Shown: positions 33,543-42,258, counted from the stretch's first letter. The stretch: DNA of 58,221 bases from an uncultured Clostridia bacterium (GCA_949388605.1 CASKJV010000012.1:1-58221), one strand, 5' to 3'. The notes: generated from the sequence alone by a model not told the origin. A program made the numbers and translations.

Positions 33543-34526
33543 CTAAAACAATAGTGTCTTAGAAACATCATTCCAATTAGTATTTACTAATCTACCATCT
33601 GCATAAAAAATTAAATCTCTTATAATTTCCGGATTAGCAGTATTTTTTTCTAAATAACATTTTACAAGTTTATCTCTATAATAAAAATGCTTGACATTAT
33701 AATACAATCCATTAATTGTATATGCATATAAAAAAGCCGACCGATGCTCAATAGCATGACAAATTTTCGAAATATCTACAAACTGTTCCTGATAATTCCA
33801 ATATCCATCCTTTTCAGGATCAATTGGAACTGGTTCTCTAAAAATCACCGTATCAATTCCCAATTGTTCATAATGTTGGCAATACTGTAGCATCTGATCT
33901 AAATTGCTCATAAAACTTTTTTGTAAAGTACAACCCATACGCGCTCTCATATTATGTGCATTACAGAACTCAGCAATTTCAGATATTTGCTTTTCTGTTA
34001 AATCACCTTTTGTTTTCATTATACGATAGTTATCTTCTGGTGAAATTGCATGTCGACTAATATTTATATTGTTCAGGAAACCATTTTCATGCATATGCTC
34101 CAAAATAGATTTTCCATCAACAATGTCAAGAAGTCCTGTACCATTAGTGGAAAATGATCTAATTTTGTATCCATATTTATGTATAAGTTTCATAATTTCA
34201 GGTAAGCGTTTAGATTTTGTAGGTTCTCCTCCTGTTATCATGATAGATGGATTAAGTGGTTTTAAATACTGTAGAATGTAATCCAATCTTTTTAAATACT
34301 TCTCGTCATCCATAATTTCTTCTGAACACAAGAAATTGTTCTCATATTTATTCATGCAAAAAGAACAATCAGAATTACAGGCGTTAGTCACGTAAATTGT
34401 AAGCCCCACATTACTGTAAATATCATACATTTGGCCAGCGATTTCCATTTTCTTTATTGTGTATTTTCCTACATCATGAGTTTCTGTTTTGGGACGTCCA
34501 ACTGGTTCAAATTTTATTGTATTCAT
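33543..34526 (-). CDS. Radical SAM protein, 327 aa
   Basis: CxxxCxxC motif in VTNACNSDCSFCMNKYE near 50-60, then IMITGGEPTKSKRLPEIMKL and RSFSTNGTGLL. The second half carries GIDTVIFREPVPIDPEKDGY and ends LIFYADGRLVNTNWNDV. It is a paralogue of the downstream gene. Its start overlaps the upstream radical-SAM stop by 4 bp (ATGA), so the two are coupled. Substrate unknown. Confidence 0.8.
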   Translation of the reverse strand: MNTIKFEPVGRPKTETHDVGKYTIKKMEIAGQMYDIYSNVGLTIYVTNACNSDCSFCMNKYENNFLCSEEIMDDEKYLKRLDYILQYLKPLNPSIMITGGEPTKSKRLPEIMKLIHKYGYKIRSFSTNGTGLLDIVDGKSILEHMHENGFLNNINISRHAISPEDNYRIMKTKGDLTEKQISEIAEFCNAHNMRARMGCTLQKSFMSNLDQMLQYCQHYEQLGIDTVIFREPVPIDPEKDGYWNYQEQFVDISKICHAIEHRSAFLYAYTINGLYYNVKHFYYRDKLVKCYLEKNTANPEIIRDLIFYADGRLVNTNWNDVSKTLLF

Positions 34527-35209
34527 TCTGCTATTCTCCTTTTCTCATAATCACTTCTTGCTACAAGGTCTTTACCAAAACATGTTCCATCACATGCATA
34601 AATAAACCAATCATCAATATTCTGAACAATAACTGGTTTAGAATATCCCTTTTCATTTTCATATTTACCATAACTTTGCAAATAGAAAATATTGGATATT
34701 TCTTTCAAACCAGCCTCTTCTACTAAATCCACAATCCAGTCATCTCCATGACGAAGTCTAACATTTAAAATAATATCAAAATTTGGATTATCTTTTGATA
34801 ACTCGTAAAAATCTTTACATTTTTTTACAATTTCATTATCAATTTGATATAACCAATAATTTACGCTAATTTTAATTATAATAGGAATATTATTGGATTT
34901 TCCAAATTCTACTAATTTATTAAAATGTTCATCAAGTAAAAATCCATTTGTAAGAATAATTACTTTTAAACATCGTCCTGTTTCAACACCATATTGTAAA
35001 AAAGAATACATATCTTTATGTAGTAATGGTTCTCCGCCTTCAATTTGAAGTTCAAAAGGATTTTCTTTTGAATCAATAATTTTTTTGAATTCTGCAAAAC
35101 TCATATATGTACTGTTCTTTGAGCTCGACCACATACAGCAAAATTCACAATCAGCATTACAGCTATTTGTGATATTTATATATTGCCGTATTTTCATTTT
35201 CGTATCCAT
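34523..35209 (-). CDS. Radical SAM protein, compact, 228 aa
   Basis: The start at 35209 is chosen because AAAGGAGGTATTT precedes it and a strong promoter lies at 35292-35320, within the longer open frame. Motifs: NITNSCNADCEFCCMWSS, then FELQIEGGEPLLHKDMYSFL and VIILTNGFLLDE. It is shorter than usual, close to a bare radical-SAM barrel. The end ACDGTCFGKDLVARSDYE has two Cys that might bind a further cluster. First gene of the operon. Confidence 0.8.
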   Translation of the reverse strand: MDTKMKIRQYINITNSCNADCEFCCMWSSSKNSTYMSFAEFKKIIDSKENPFELQIEGGEPLLHKDMYSFLQYGVETGRCLKVIILTNGFLLDEHFNKLVEFGKSNNIPIIIKISVNYWLYQIDNEIVKKCKDFYELSKDNPNFDIILNVRLRHGDDWIVDLVEEAGLKEISNIFYLQSYGKYENEKGYSKPVIVQNIDDWFIYACDGTCFGKDLVARSDYEKRRIAE

Positions 35210-35291
35210 AAATACCTCCTTTAAAATTATTAATTTGTCAATGTACTCACAATGACTTATTGCCAATATAATTCTACAATAAATCGAGCGT

Positions 35292-35320
35292 ATTATATCA
35301 TGGTTTACGTAAAGTTTCAA
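35292..35320 (-). promoter_or_regulatory. Sigma-A-type promoter of the radical-SAM operon
   Basis: On the minus strand TTGAAA, a 17-nt spacer and TATAAT. The spacer CTTTACGTAAACCATGA resembles that of the promoter at 53118. This makes the operon likely active in vegetative cells, before excision. Confidence 0.75.
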
Positions 35321-35431
35321 TGTTTTTTATTAATTTACATAAATTAATTTTCTATTTTATTTATATATATAATAATTTTCTAAATACTATTCAATTTAAT
35401 ATAAAATCTGACAACTTCTATTAAACTAACT

Positions 35432-36970
35432 CTATATCTTTGGAAAAATATTAAGTTCGAATTCAGTTGAATCAGATGTTTTTTTTATACTTTTTTCTCT
35501 TTTTAAATATGTGATTTTGAAAACTAAACTTTTTAATAAAACATTTTTTTCTTCAGCATTTTCCAACTTTTTATATAGTTCCATAATATTTTTTAATTTA
35601 GGTATTTCAATTCTTTCTTTATCAGATTTTAATATAGTTGTATTGTATTCATTTAATCTATTTTCCAAATTTCGAATATTGTTTTTTATCTTTTTCGAAC
35701 GACTAATAAATTCCTCTTTACTATAAATATTATTTTCTAAAAGTTCATATATTTTATTAAGTTTAGAATTTTCTCTTTCTAATAATTTTTGTAATTCAAG
35801 AATATTATTTTCAAGTATTAAATTATTACTAAACTTTAAATTTTCTAAAACTTTATAATCAATAATATAGTTTTGAAAATATATTTGCAAAGCTTCAATT
35901 ACTTTATTTTCAACTATATATAGTTTTGAGCTTATATTATCACATTTTGAATTAGAACACATAAGAACTTCTGGTTTATTATATTTGTTATATGGTCGCC
36001 TTTGCATTGGTTTACCACATTTTTCGCAAAATATAATTCCTACTAGTGGATTTTTAACAATATTATTATGCTTTACTTTTGGAGTATTTTGTTTTCTTTT
36101 TTCTTGCACTAATTCCCAAATTTTATTATCAATAATTGCTTCATGTAATCCATCATAAATTAAAAAATTAGAATTACGTGGTCTAGTAATTATAATTCGT
36201 CCATCTTTTGTCTTCTTTTGTTGTTTCCTTCTATTCCAAACAACTTTACCTATATATGTGGGATTAGACAATATATCTTTAACAGAAGAAGCTGTCCACT
36301 CTTCTGCAATTCTAGGCTTTACTCCCATATTATTTAATTGTTTTACAACTGAATTTATTGTATTATTTTCAATTAAATATAACCTAAAAATTTCTTTTAC
36401 AATACAAGCTTCGTTTCTATCTATTGCTAAACTATAGCCTTTAGAATTTTTTAATTTTATTCTTGTATATCCAAATGGAGGAATATTTCCTACAAATTTG
36501 CCTTCCTGAACTGAAATTTCGCGTCCTCTTTGTAAACGTCTATTAATTGTTTTGTATTCTCTTCTAGACATAAATAACCCAAACTCGAAATACTCTTCAT
36601 CAAATTCGTTATCTGGATCATATGTTTTTACTGGTGTAATAATTTTAGTATGAGAATACTTAAAAGCCTTTAAAACCTTACCTTGATCACTGGTATCACC
36701 ACGAGCAAGTCTTTCTACTTCAACAACTAAAACACCTGTCCATGTTTCATTTTCTACATCTTGTAAAAGTTTCTGCATTTCTTTTCTTTCATTAATTGTT
36801 TCACCACTTACAACTTCTCTATAAATTTTACCAATAGCTAAATTTCGTTTTTGAGCTAAAGTACTTAATATTTTTTCATGTCTTGCTAAAGTCTCACCTT
36901 CTCCATATTTTTCAGCTTCAATATCCTCTCTTGATTTTCTTAAATATATTGCATATGTTTCATTTGGCAT
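35432..36970 (-). CDS. SpoIVCA-like large serine recombinase, 512 aa
   Basis: The N-terminal YAIYLRKSREDIEAEKYGEG has the catalytic Ser near residue 12. YLRKSR-x-D-x-EAE-x-GEGETLARH is the style of the skin-element recombinases SpoIVCA and its clostridial relatives. VVEVERLARGDTSDQGKVL follows, then the recombinase domain (GKFVGNIPPFGYTRIK) and a zinc ribbon (IFCEKCGKPMQRRPYNK, CSNSKCDNIS). A coiled-coil C-terminus ends FELNIFPKI. The start at 36970 has AGAGGGGAAG upstream; the longer frame lacks an RBS. It is the probable enzyme for the attL x attR deletion that rebuilds cotJC. Confidence 0.9.
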   Translation of the reverse strand: MPNETYAIYLRKSREDIEAEKYGEGETLARHEKILSTLAQKRNLAIGKIYREVVSGETINERKEMQKLLQDVENETWTGVLVVEVERLARGDTSDQGKVLKAFKYSHTKIITPVKTYDPDNEFDEEYFEFGLFMSRREYKTINRRLQRGREISVQEGKFVGNIPPFGYTRIKLKNSKGYSLAIDRNEACIVKEIFRLYLIENNTINSVVKQLNNMGVKPRIAEEWTASSVKDILSNPTYIGKVVWNRRKQQKKTKDGRIIITRPRNSNFLIYDGLHEAIIDNKIWELVQEKRKQNTPKVKHNNIVKNPLVGIIFCEKCGKPMQRRPYNKYNKPEVLMCSNSKCDNISSKLYIVENKVIEALQIYFQNYIIDYKVLENLKFSNNLILENNILELQKLLERENSKLNKIYELLENNIYSKEEFISRSKKIKNNIRNLENRLNEYNTTILKSDKERIEIPKLKNIMELYKKLENAEEKNVLLKSLVFKITYLKREKSIKKTSDSTEFELNIFPKI

Positions 36971-37018
36971 ATCATTCTTCCCCTCTATATTTAATAGAAA
37001 TTGCTTAGATTTCATTAT

Positions 37019-37153
37019 TTATATATATTTTTTATTTATTAAGTTAATTATAATGTTATCTATATATTCTTTTTGAGTAGTAATATTCTCAACAATATTA
37101 TCATTATAAAATTTTATAGTAGTTCCTTCTAATTTATATTCTTTTAATATCAT
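37019..37153 (-). CDS. Small recombinase-linked protein, 44 aa
   Basis: Reads MILKEYKLEGTTIKFYNDNI and ends INLINKKYI, with GAGGTGATT as RBS. It lies directly before the recombinase, as the 61-aa gene does before the other serine recombinase. A role as directionality factor is possible but only by position. A CATAAAGT at 37171-37178 resembles a sigma-E -10 box; no convincing -35 is visible. Confidence 0.55.
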   Translation of the reverse strand: MILKEYKLEGTTIKFYNDNIVENITTQKEYIDNIIINLINKKYI

Positions 37154-37199
37154 TTAAATCACCTCTATAAACTTTATGAAAAAAATATGCAAACAGAAT

Positions 37200-37434
37200 T
37201 GAAATTTTCTAAATCACCCAAATTTTATAACTATATTTTATTGAGTTTTTCTTCGCTATCGCTCGAAAATTCCTACAATAGAACCAAAGTAGATGTTATG
37301 ATAATTACAAAATACAAAAATTTACTAAATCGTCCACGTATTTGTTCGAAGCGCCAATTTTGTTGTACAAAATTGTGTGCAAAAATTAGCGAAGCTTTTA
37401 TTTAGTCGGAAGTGCAGAGTACTTTCCTACTAAA
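37200..37434. other. Non-coding, hairpin-rich stretch
   Basis: Contains CAATTTTGT/ACAAAATTG around a 3-nt loop and a long stem ATTTAGTCGGAA...TTTCCTACTAAAT (about 37400-37434). It also has several TTCG-rich segments unlike the surrounding A/T-rich DNA. The open plus frame here (37187-37405) has no RBS or recognisable family. The stretch could encode a small RNA ending at the terminator that follows. Confidence 0.4.
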
Positions 37435-37472
37435 TAAAAAATACTCAAGACTAATTGTCTTGAGTATTTTTT
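37435..37472. terminator. Perfect bidirectional terminator
   Basis: AATACTCAAGAC pairs with GTCTTGAGTATT, with A6 and T6 flanks, loop TAATT. Confidence 0.85.
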
Positions 37473-37560
37473 ATTATTATACTATACATATAATAATTTA
37501 AATTTTATTAAAAAAGTTCAATATGCCTAATCCAATTTATTTGTATCAGTCATTTTCTTC

Positions 37561-37625
37561 TTGATGATATTAATATCTAAAAACAATATTTATAATCTTT
37601 GCTATTGACAATAAAATATTAATTT
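37561..37625 (+). repeat. Relic of an element left end
   Basis: TTGATGATATTAATA, then TTTGCTATTGAC 37 bp after its start and AAAATATTAA, matches 39999-40060 (TTGATGATGTCAATA, TTTGCTATTGAC at the same distance). The core to the left is lost. It marks a third, older module end inside the cotJC element. Confidence 0.55.
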
Positions 37626-38794
37626 TTATTTAGTTTTATCATTAATCGTGCATAATATATTATTGCAATTGAAACGCAAATTAATAATATTTTAAAGTAA
37701 AGCATGTTATTAAGAAAACTAATAGCAAAAAGTATTGTATAACCAATAATTCTAGCAATATTAAGTGAGACTTCAGATATTACTTGATGTTCTGCTAAAT
37801 AATCTTTAGTTATTACTTTATAATTATTAATTATGCTATATCGTTTTTCTTCAGCATTATTAACTAATAATATTAGAAATATGTTATTTATTAAATTATA
37901 TATAATTACAGTTGCTTTATTTATATTAAATAATAGAAGTATAACTCCTAATACAGACATAATAGTACTTATAATTAGTACAGTAGTATTATTTTCTAAT
38001 TTTCTTTGAAATATGTATACAGAAACTATTGAACAAAATGAAAATATGCTTGTTAAAACTCCTAAGCTAATATTAGTTTTAAAAGTAAGTACAATCATTA
38101 TTGTTACTAATGTCTCTAAGAGATAATGAATAATTCCTTCACAGAACATTATTTTATAGAAATCTTTTATTTTTTCCTTTTTAATCTCTTTTAAATATTT
38201 AACAAAACTAGTTAAACTATATTTTTTTGTTTCAGTTAAATCCTTTTCTTTTATTAGTAGCGAAAAAGAAAACTGTATAATAGATAAAATTACTACAACT
38301 GTTGCTACACTTGAAAAAGATGTTAATTCTATAGATGCTCCAAATATAAATGGAAAAATAATCTTTAATGTTTTTGATAACATAGACTTAGTAGAAACAA
38401 ATTTATTCGAAACATCATTTGCATATTCATTTACTAATAAATGACCTGATGACCATAAAAAACCTTGCACAATTCCATAAATAATACCAAGATAAATGTA
38501 ATAATTAACTATGTTTTCTTTTAATATTGAAATTGTTAACACATATATACAATATAAAACAATACCAAACCTAAAAATAGGTACCTGCATTTTATTTTTT
38601 ATAATTTTTCCTAAAGTTAGAAAAGTAAGTACTATAAATATGAAAGACATTATATAAAAAACAGAAATTATTTTATAATCATAATTAGTTAGTGTATAAA
38701 AATAAGCTACCATAAATGTATTAATAAACATATATAATATATTATTTATTAATAAAGATCCCATAAGACCAATAATACTTCGTTTCTTTTCCAT
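37619..38794 (-). CDS. MFS/YqgE-type transporter, 391 aa
   Basis: About 12 hydrophobic segments starting LMGSLLINNILYMFINTFMV, with the central basic loop KEIKKEKIKDFYKIMFCEGI typical of the YQGE family of putative MFS transporters in sporeformers. The sequence GIVQGFLWSSGHLLVNEY is conserved in that family. Substrate unknown. It lies alone in module 2 of the cotJC element, between the relic left end (37561) and a recombinase remnant. Confidence 0.7.
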   Translation of the reverse strand: MEKKRSIIGLMGSLLINNILYMFINTFMVAYFYTLTNYDYKIISVFYIMSFIFIVLTFLTLGKIIKNKMQVPIFRFGIVLYCIYVLTISILKENIVNYYIYLGIIYGIVQGFLWSSGHLLVNEYANDVSNKFVSTKSMLSKTLKIIFPFIFGASIELTSFSSVATVVVILSIIQFSFSLLIKEKDLTETKKYSLTSFVKYLKEIKKEKIKDFYKIMFCEGIIHYLLETLVTIMIVLTFKTNISLGVLTSIFSFCSIVSVYIFQRKLENNTTVLIISTIMSVLGVILLLFNINKATVIIYNLINNIFLILLVNNAEEKRYSIINNYKVITKDYLAEHQVISEVSLNIARIIGYTILFAISFLNNMLYFKILLICVSIAIIYYARLMIKLNKN

Positions 38795-38860
38795 ATTTCG
38801 ACTCCTTCTGTAATTTTATATCATATACTGTTTAAAATTTCTATATTTTAAAGTAAAAAA

Positions 38861-38925
38861 TTAAATTAATTTAGGTATCTTAAGATATATATGTAATTCA
38901 AAATTAGTAAGCACAGAGTCTTTTA
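38861..38925 (-). pseudogene. Remnant of a serine recombinase 3' end
   Basis: The minus frame reads KDSVLTNFELHIYLKIPK, aligning with DSDPSNFELHIYPKIPKY at 40704 and SDSTEFELNIFPKI at the end of the intact recombinase. Only the last ~20 codons remain, with a frame break just upstream. Confidence 0.65.
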
Positions 38926-38999
38926 TAGATTTTTTTTAATATGTAATTCAAGCTTCATCAGCTGACTGCATTTAAGAAAAATTTTGGGTATTAGTATTT

Positions 39000-39857
39000 T
39001 TATATATAGATTATTCTAGCAATTGTAGCTTTAGATTCTTGATTTTTTATTAATTTATAAAAAGAATTATAATTCTCACTTCCTATATTACATATAAAAG
39101 AATTACCTATGGCAGGAACTGTTATTATCATATTATTTTCTCTAGTTAATACTATATGGAATGAACCATATATAGGACTTATTGTATTAATTTTAAAATG
39201 CTGATTAAGATTTATACTGGTATTATAATTTAAAGAAATATCTGTATTACTAAAAATAATATTTTTAAATTCTGTATCATGTATATTAAAAAAATTAAGA
39301 TTTATATTTTGTTCAAAAAAATTATGTATATAAATATTTTTCGTATAAGTTATACTATTAAGAGAAAGATATTCATCCAAATTATACATATCTATTAATT
39401 CCTTTAAAGTATCTGGTTTGCAATATGAATTTAAATATGTGTAGTAATTATTAGTATTTTCAAATTTTAATGCAATTGCTACATTTTCAGAAATATTTTT
39501 TATTTTATGAATATATGCAGTTGTATATATTTCAGCATGGATAAATTCATTAAATTCTGTTAAAGATACTTTATTTATATAATTATCTATTAAATTCTCA
39601 TTAATTTGACTAGAACTAATAGCTTTATAAATATTATTATTAAAATTTATTTCTGAATACTGGTTAGAAAGATTTGAATTATTACACTCAGTATAATCAT
39701 TTATTTTTGAACTTATTTTTATTTCTTTATCAATAACAGTATATTTTAAGTTATCAATTTTTCCTTTTTTTAAAATAATAATATTATTTTTAACTAATAT
39801 TACTATAATAATTACGATAACTAATATAATTAGATAGTAAAATTTTTTCATTATCAT
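39000..39857 (-). CDS. Membrane-anchored extracellular protein, 285 aa
   Basis: An N-terminal KKFYYLIILVIVIIIVILVK is a signal anchor. The rest is polar, Asn-rich and free of membrane segments, so it probably faces outside. Strings such as HIVLTRENNMIITVPAIG suggest a beta-rich fold. No family recognised. Very A+T-rich with few Cys, as expected for exported proteins. It lies just left of the internal att site at 39967. Confidence 0.55.
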   Translation of the reverse strand: MIMKKFYYLIILVIVIIIVILVKNNIIILKKGKIDNLKYTVIDKEIKISSKINDYTECNNSNLSNQYSEINFNNNIYKAISSSQINENLIDNYINKVSLTEFNEFIHAEIYTTAYIHKIKNISENVAIALKFENTNNYYTYLNSYCKPDTLKELIDMYNLDEYLSLNSITYTKNIYIHNFFEQNINLNFFNIHDTEFKNIIFSNTDISLNYNTSINLNQHFKINTISPIYGSFHIVLTRENNMIITVPAIGNSFICNIGSENYNSFYKLIKNQESKATIARIIYI

Positions 39858-39966
39858 TCCTCGCTTTAAATATCTTCCCCTTTCTCTTTTTTAATAAAAA
39901 CATTTTTCAATTATATAGTTATATAAATTGATATTTATATAGCAAAATATAGAATTTTAATTTGAG

Positions 39967-40010
39967 TGACATCATCAGCATAAGGAAGAACTAGCACATT
40001 GATGATGTCA
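39967..40010. other. Internal att site with perfect 11-bp dyad (P-P' hybrid)
   Basis: TGACATCATCA and TGATGATGTCA flank a core GAAGAA (39985-39990). The left arm sits 18 nt before the core as in attR (42235), and the right arm 11 nt after it as in attL. GAAGAACTAGCACAT (15 bp) is identical to attR/cotJC. This is what results when a second element integrates into the attL of a resident one. Confidence 0.75.
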
Positions 40011-40129
40011 ATAGCCAAAGACAGTGATTACAACTTTTGCTATTGACTGTAAAATATTAAATTTTATCTAAAAATCTTTTATATTCTAGCTCTATTTGTT
40101 TTGTATCAGCAACTGGCTTATCCCAGTGT

Positions 40130-40633
40130 TTACCGAAAATATGTATTATAATAATCTAACAATAATTCTATTTTTAACCATTCTTCTTTATTAATTATTT
40201 GTAATAAACCAGCTATTCTATTTACCATAAACTTGTTTAATGTTTTCATATCTTCTTGTGATAATTTTCCTTCGCTATGCATGTCTTCTACTGGTCCATT
40301 TCTAAACAAATAATGTGTTAAAGCAATAGAAATAGTATCTATATTATCTTTATTTAGCAATCTCTCTTTAGAACCTTGATTTAAATTTTTAAATAAATTT
40401 TTGTTAAAATCTTCACTAAAGAATTTTTTTAGAGTATAGTTAATCTGTTTTATGTCCCATTTTTCTCTTTTACTTTTTACTTGTGATTTACTTACATCAT
40501 ATAAATCTGCTATCATGTTGTCTGTGTGTTCTTCAAAAAGTTCTTCTAATTCTTCTTTTGTTATATTATTCCATTCTAGCTTTTCGCCTTTATTTTTTCT
40601 TTCAACTAATTCTTGATATAAATTTTTTTCCAT
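40130..40633 (-). CDS. Hypothetical protein with HTH-like region, 167 aa
   Basis: TKEELEELFEEHTDNMIADL then YDVSKSQVKSKREKWDIK looks like a helix-turn-helix. The rest is helical (ISIALTHYLFRNGPVEDMHS, GLLQIINKEEW). Family not recognised. RBS AAAGGA. It is the first gene of module 3 of the cotJC element, running toward the internal att site. It may be an element regulator, but evidence is weak. Confidence 0.5.
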   Translation of the reverse strand: MEKNLYQELVERKNKGEKLEWNNITKEELEELFEEHTDNMIADLYDVSKSQVKSKREKWDIKQINYTLKKFFSEDFNKNLFKNLNQGSKERLLNKDNIDTISIALTHYLFRNGPVEDMHSEGKLSQEDMKTLNKFMVNRIAGLLQIINKEEWLKIELLLDYYNTYFR

Positions 40634-40703
40634 TTTCTAATCCTTTCTTTTTTCTTATATTACTACAATTTATCTGAATTTTCAACAAATATAATTAGAA
40701 CAT

Positions 40704-41015
40704 TTAATATTTAGGTATTTTAGGATATATATGTAATTCAAAATTACTAGGGTCAGAGTCTTTCTTTATAGCTTTTTCTATTTTTAAATAAGTAACTTTA
40801 GCAATAATGCTTTTTAACAAGATATTTTTATCTTCAGCAGTTTCTAACTTATCATATAAATCAATGATATATTCTAATTTAGGTATCATCATTCCTTTTT
40901 CATTTTGTATTTCATAATTTTTATTTAAGAGTTCATTGTATTCTTTGAATTTACTTTTTAAACTCTCAATATTACCAATTGTACTATTCTTTTTTATAAA
41001 ATTATAATAATACAA
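40704..41015 (-). pseudogene. C-terminal fragment of a serine recombinase, 103 codons
   Basis: IPKLEYIIDLYDKLETAEDK and NILLKSIIAKVTYLKIEKAI align with the C-terminus of the intact recombinase (IPKLKNIMELYKKLENAEEK, NVLLKSLVFKITYLKREKSI). The catalytic and zinc-ribbon domains are gone. It shows that module 3 once had its own recombinase. Confidence 0.85.
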
Positions 41016-41074
41016 TTGACAAAAGAACGAATGTTTAATAATATGTAACCAATAAGAGATGAGGTCGATATTAT

Positions 41075-42091
41075 ATGGATAATAAATTAATTGGAAATGA
41101 AAAAAACTTGTTAATTTACAAAAATGAAGAAGGAAATATAATTGTAGATGCCATATTTAAAGATGAAACATTATGGCTAACACAAAAAGGAATGTCAAAA
41201 GTATTTGATGTGCAAGTACCAGCTATATCTAAACAATTGAAGAATATATTTAATGATGAAGAGTTAGTAAAAGATTCAGTTGTTTCCAAAATGGAAATAA
41301 CTGCAGATGATGGAAAAAGATATAATACAGAAGTATATAACTTGGATGCAATAATAGCAGTTGGATACAGAATAAATTCTAAAAAAGCAACTCAGTTTAG
41401 AATTTGGGCAACAAAAATATTAAAAGAATATATGATAAAAGGTTTTGTATTAAATGATGAAAGATTTATTAAAGGCAATAAGTATGATACTCAATACTTC
41501 GATGAATTACTAGAAAGAATAAAAACAATTAGAGTAAGTGAAAGAATGGCTTATCAAAAAATAACAGATTTATTTATAGCAACAGCAGTTGACTATAATT
41601 CAAATTCAGAAGAGGCATATACATTTTTCAAAATTGTTCAAAACAAATTGCATTATGCCATTTCTGGACATACAGCTGCAGAACTTATTTATAATAGAGC
41701 TGATTCAAATAAAGAACATATGGGACTTACAAATTGGAAAAATAGTCCAGATGGCTTAATATATAAATATGATGTAACAATAGCTAAAAATTACTTAAAT
41801 GAAGAAGAATTAAAAAAATTAAATGATTTAACTAATTTCTTTATTGTGTTTGCTGAAGATGAAACAAGGGAAAGACATATAATGACAATGCAAAATTGGA
41901 TTGATGCAACAGATGATTTATTAAAATTTAGAAGAAAAAAGATACTAGATAATGCAGGTTCTATATCACATAAAGAAGCTATAGAAAAAGCTGAAAATGA
42001 ATACGAAAAATTCAAAGTAAAACAAGATATACAGTACATTTCTAGTATGGATGAAATGTATCAAAGATATTTAAATGAGAATAAAGAATAA
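41075..42091 (+). CDS. RhuM-family protein, 338 aa
   Basis: Begins ENLLIYKNEEGNIIVDAIFK then DETLWLTQKGMSKVFDV, a KilA-N/ANT-like DNA-binding start typical of RhuM (virulence RhuM family). FRIWATKILKEYMIKGFVLN and the Fic/Doc-like C-terminal segment (AISGHTAAELIYNRADSNKE) follow. RhuM genes are common on phages, islands and near restriction systems; their role is unknown. Two iterons follow directly (42103-42138). Confidence 0.85.
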   Translation: MDNKLIGNEKNLLIYKNEEGNIIVDAIFKDETLWLTQKGMSKVFDVQVPAISKQLKNIFNDEELVKDSVVSKMEITADDGKRYNTEVYNLDAIIAVGYRINSKKATQFRIWATKILKEYMIKGFVLNDERFIKGNKYDTQYFDELLERIKTIRVSERMAYQKITDLFIATAVDYNSNSEEAYTFFKIVQNKLHYAISGHTAAELIYNRADSNKEHMGLTNWKNSPDGLIYKYDVTIAKNYLNEEELKKLNDLTNFFIVFAEDETRERHIMTMQNWIDATDDLLKFRRKKILDNAGSISHKEAIEKAENEYEKFKVKQDIQYISSMDEMYQRYLNENKE

Positions 42092-42102
42092 AAATATACA
42101 CA

Positions 42103-42138
42103 AGTTCACTTAGTGTACTAAAGTTCACCGAGTGAACT
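42103..42138. repeat. Two palindromic iterons in the cotJC element
   Basis: AGTTCACTTAGTGTACT (42103) and AGTTCACCGAGTGAACT (42122, a perfect palindrome about its centre). Same consensus as the clusters in the rlmD island. They lie about 110 bp before attR. Confidence 0.7.
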
Positions 42139-42234
42139 TATTAATTTTACAGCCAATAGCACTAAATTTTTATTGACGACTTATCGGCATATAATGCTTT
42201 GTAATGTCTAAAGCCATAACACAACCATTTAAAT

Positions 42235-42258
42235 TGACAACGTCATAGTACCGAAGAA
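42235..42258 (+). other. attR of the cotJC element
   Basis: Left arm TGACAACGTCAT (42235-42246), similar to TGACATCATCAG at 39967, then core GAAGAA (42253-42258), which is already coding sequence of cotJC. Confidence 0.8.

Larger units (their letters stand above)
31975..42252. mobile_element. Skin-like intervening element inside cotJC, 10,278 bp
   Basis: The element starts at the GAAGAA core at 31975 and ends before the same core at 42253. Cores lie in direct orientation and in phase with cotJC codons (GAA GAA), so one site-specific deletion restores the gene exactly. An SpoIVCA-like serine recombinase (35432-36970) is inside. Other contents: a small gene, a radical-SAM operon, an MFS gene, a membrane-anchored protein, an unknown 167-aa gene, RhuM and recombinase remnants. 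sigK of Bacillus and Clostridioides is interrupted in the same way by skin. Excision during sporulation is inferred. Confidence 0.9.

Noticed and set aside
35209-35320. Longer start for the first radical-SAM gene
   Set aside because: The extension overlaps the promoter and has no RBS, while 35209 has an excellent one.
37187-37405. Plus-strand 72-codon frame
   Set aside because: No RBS, no family and it coincides with hairpins; treated as non-coding structured DNA.
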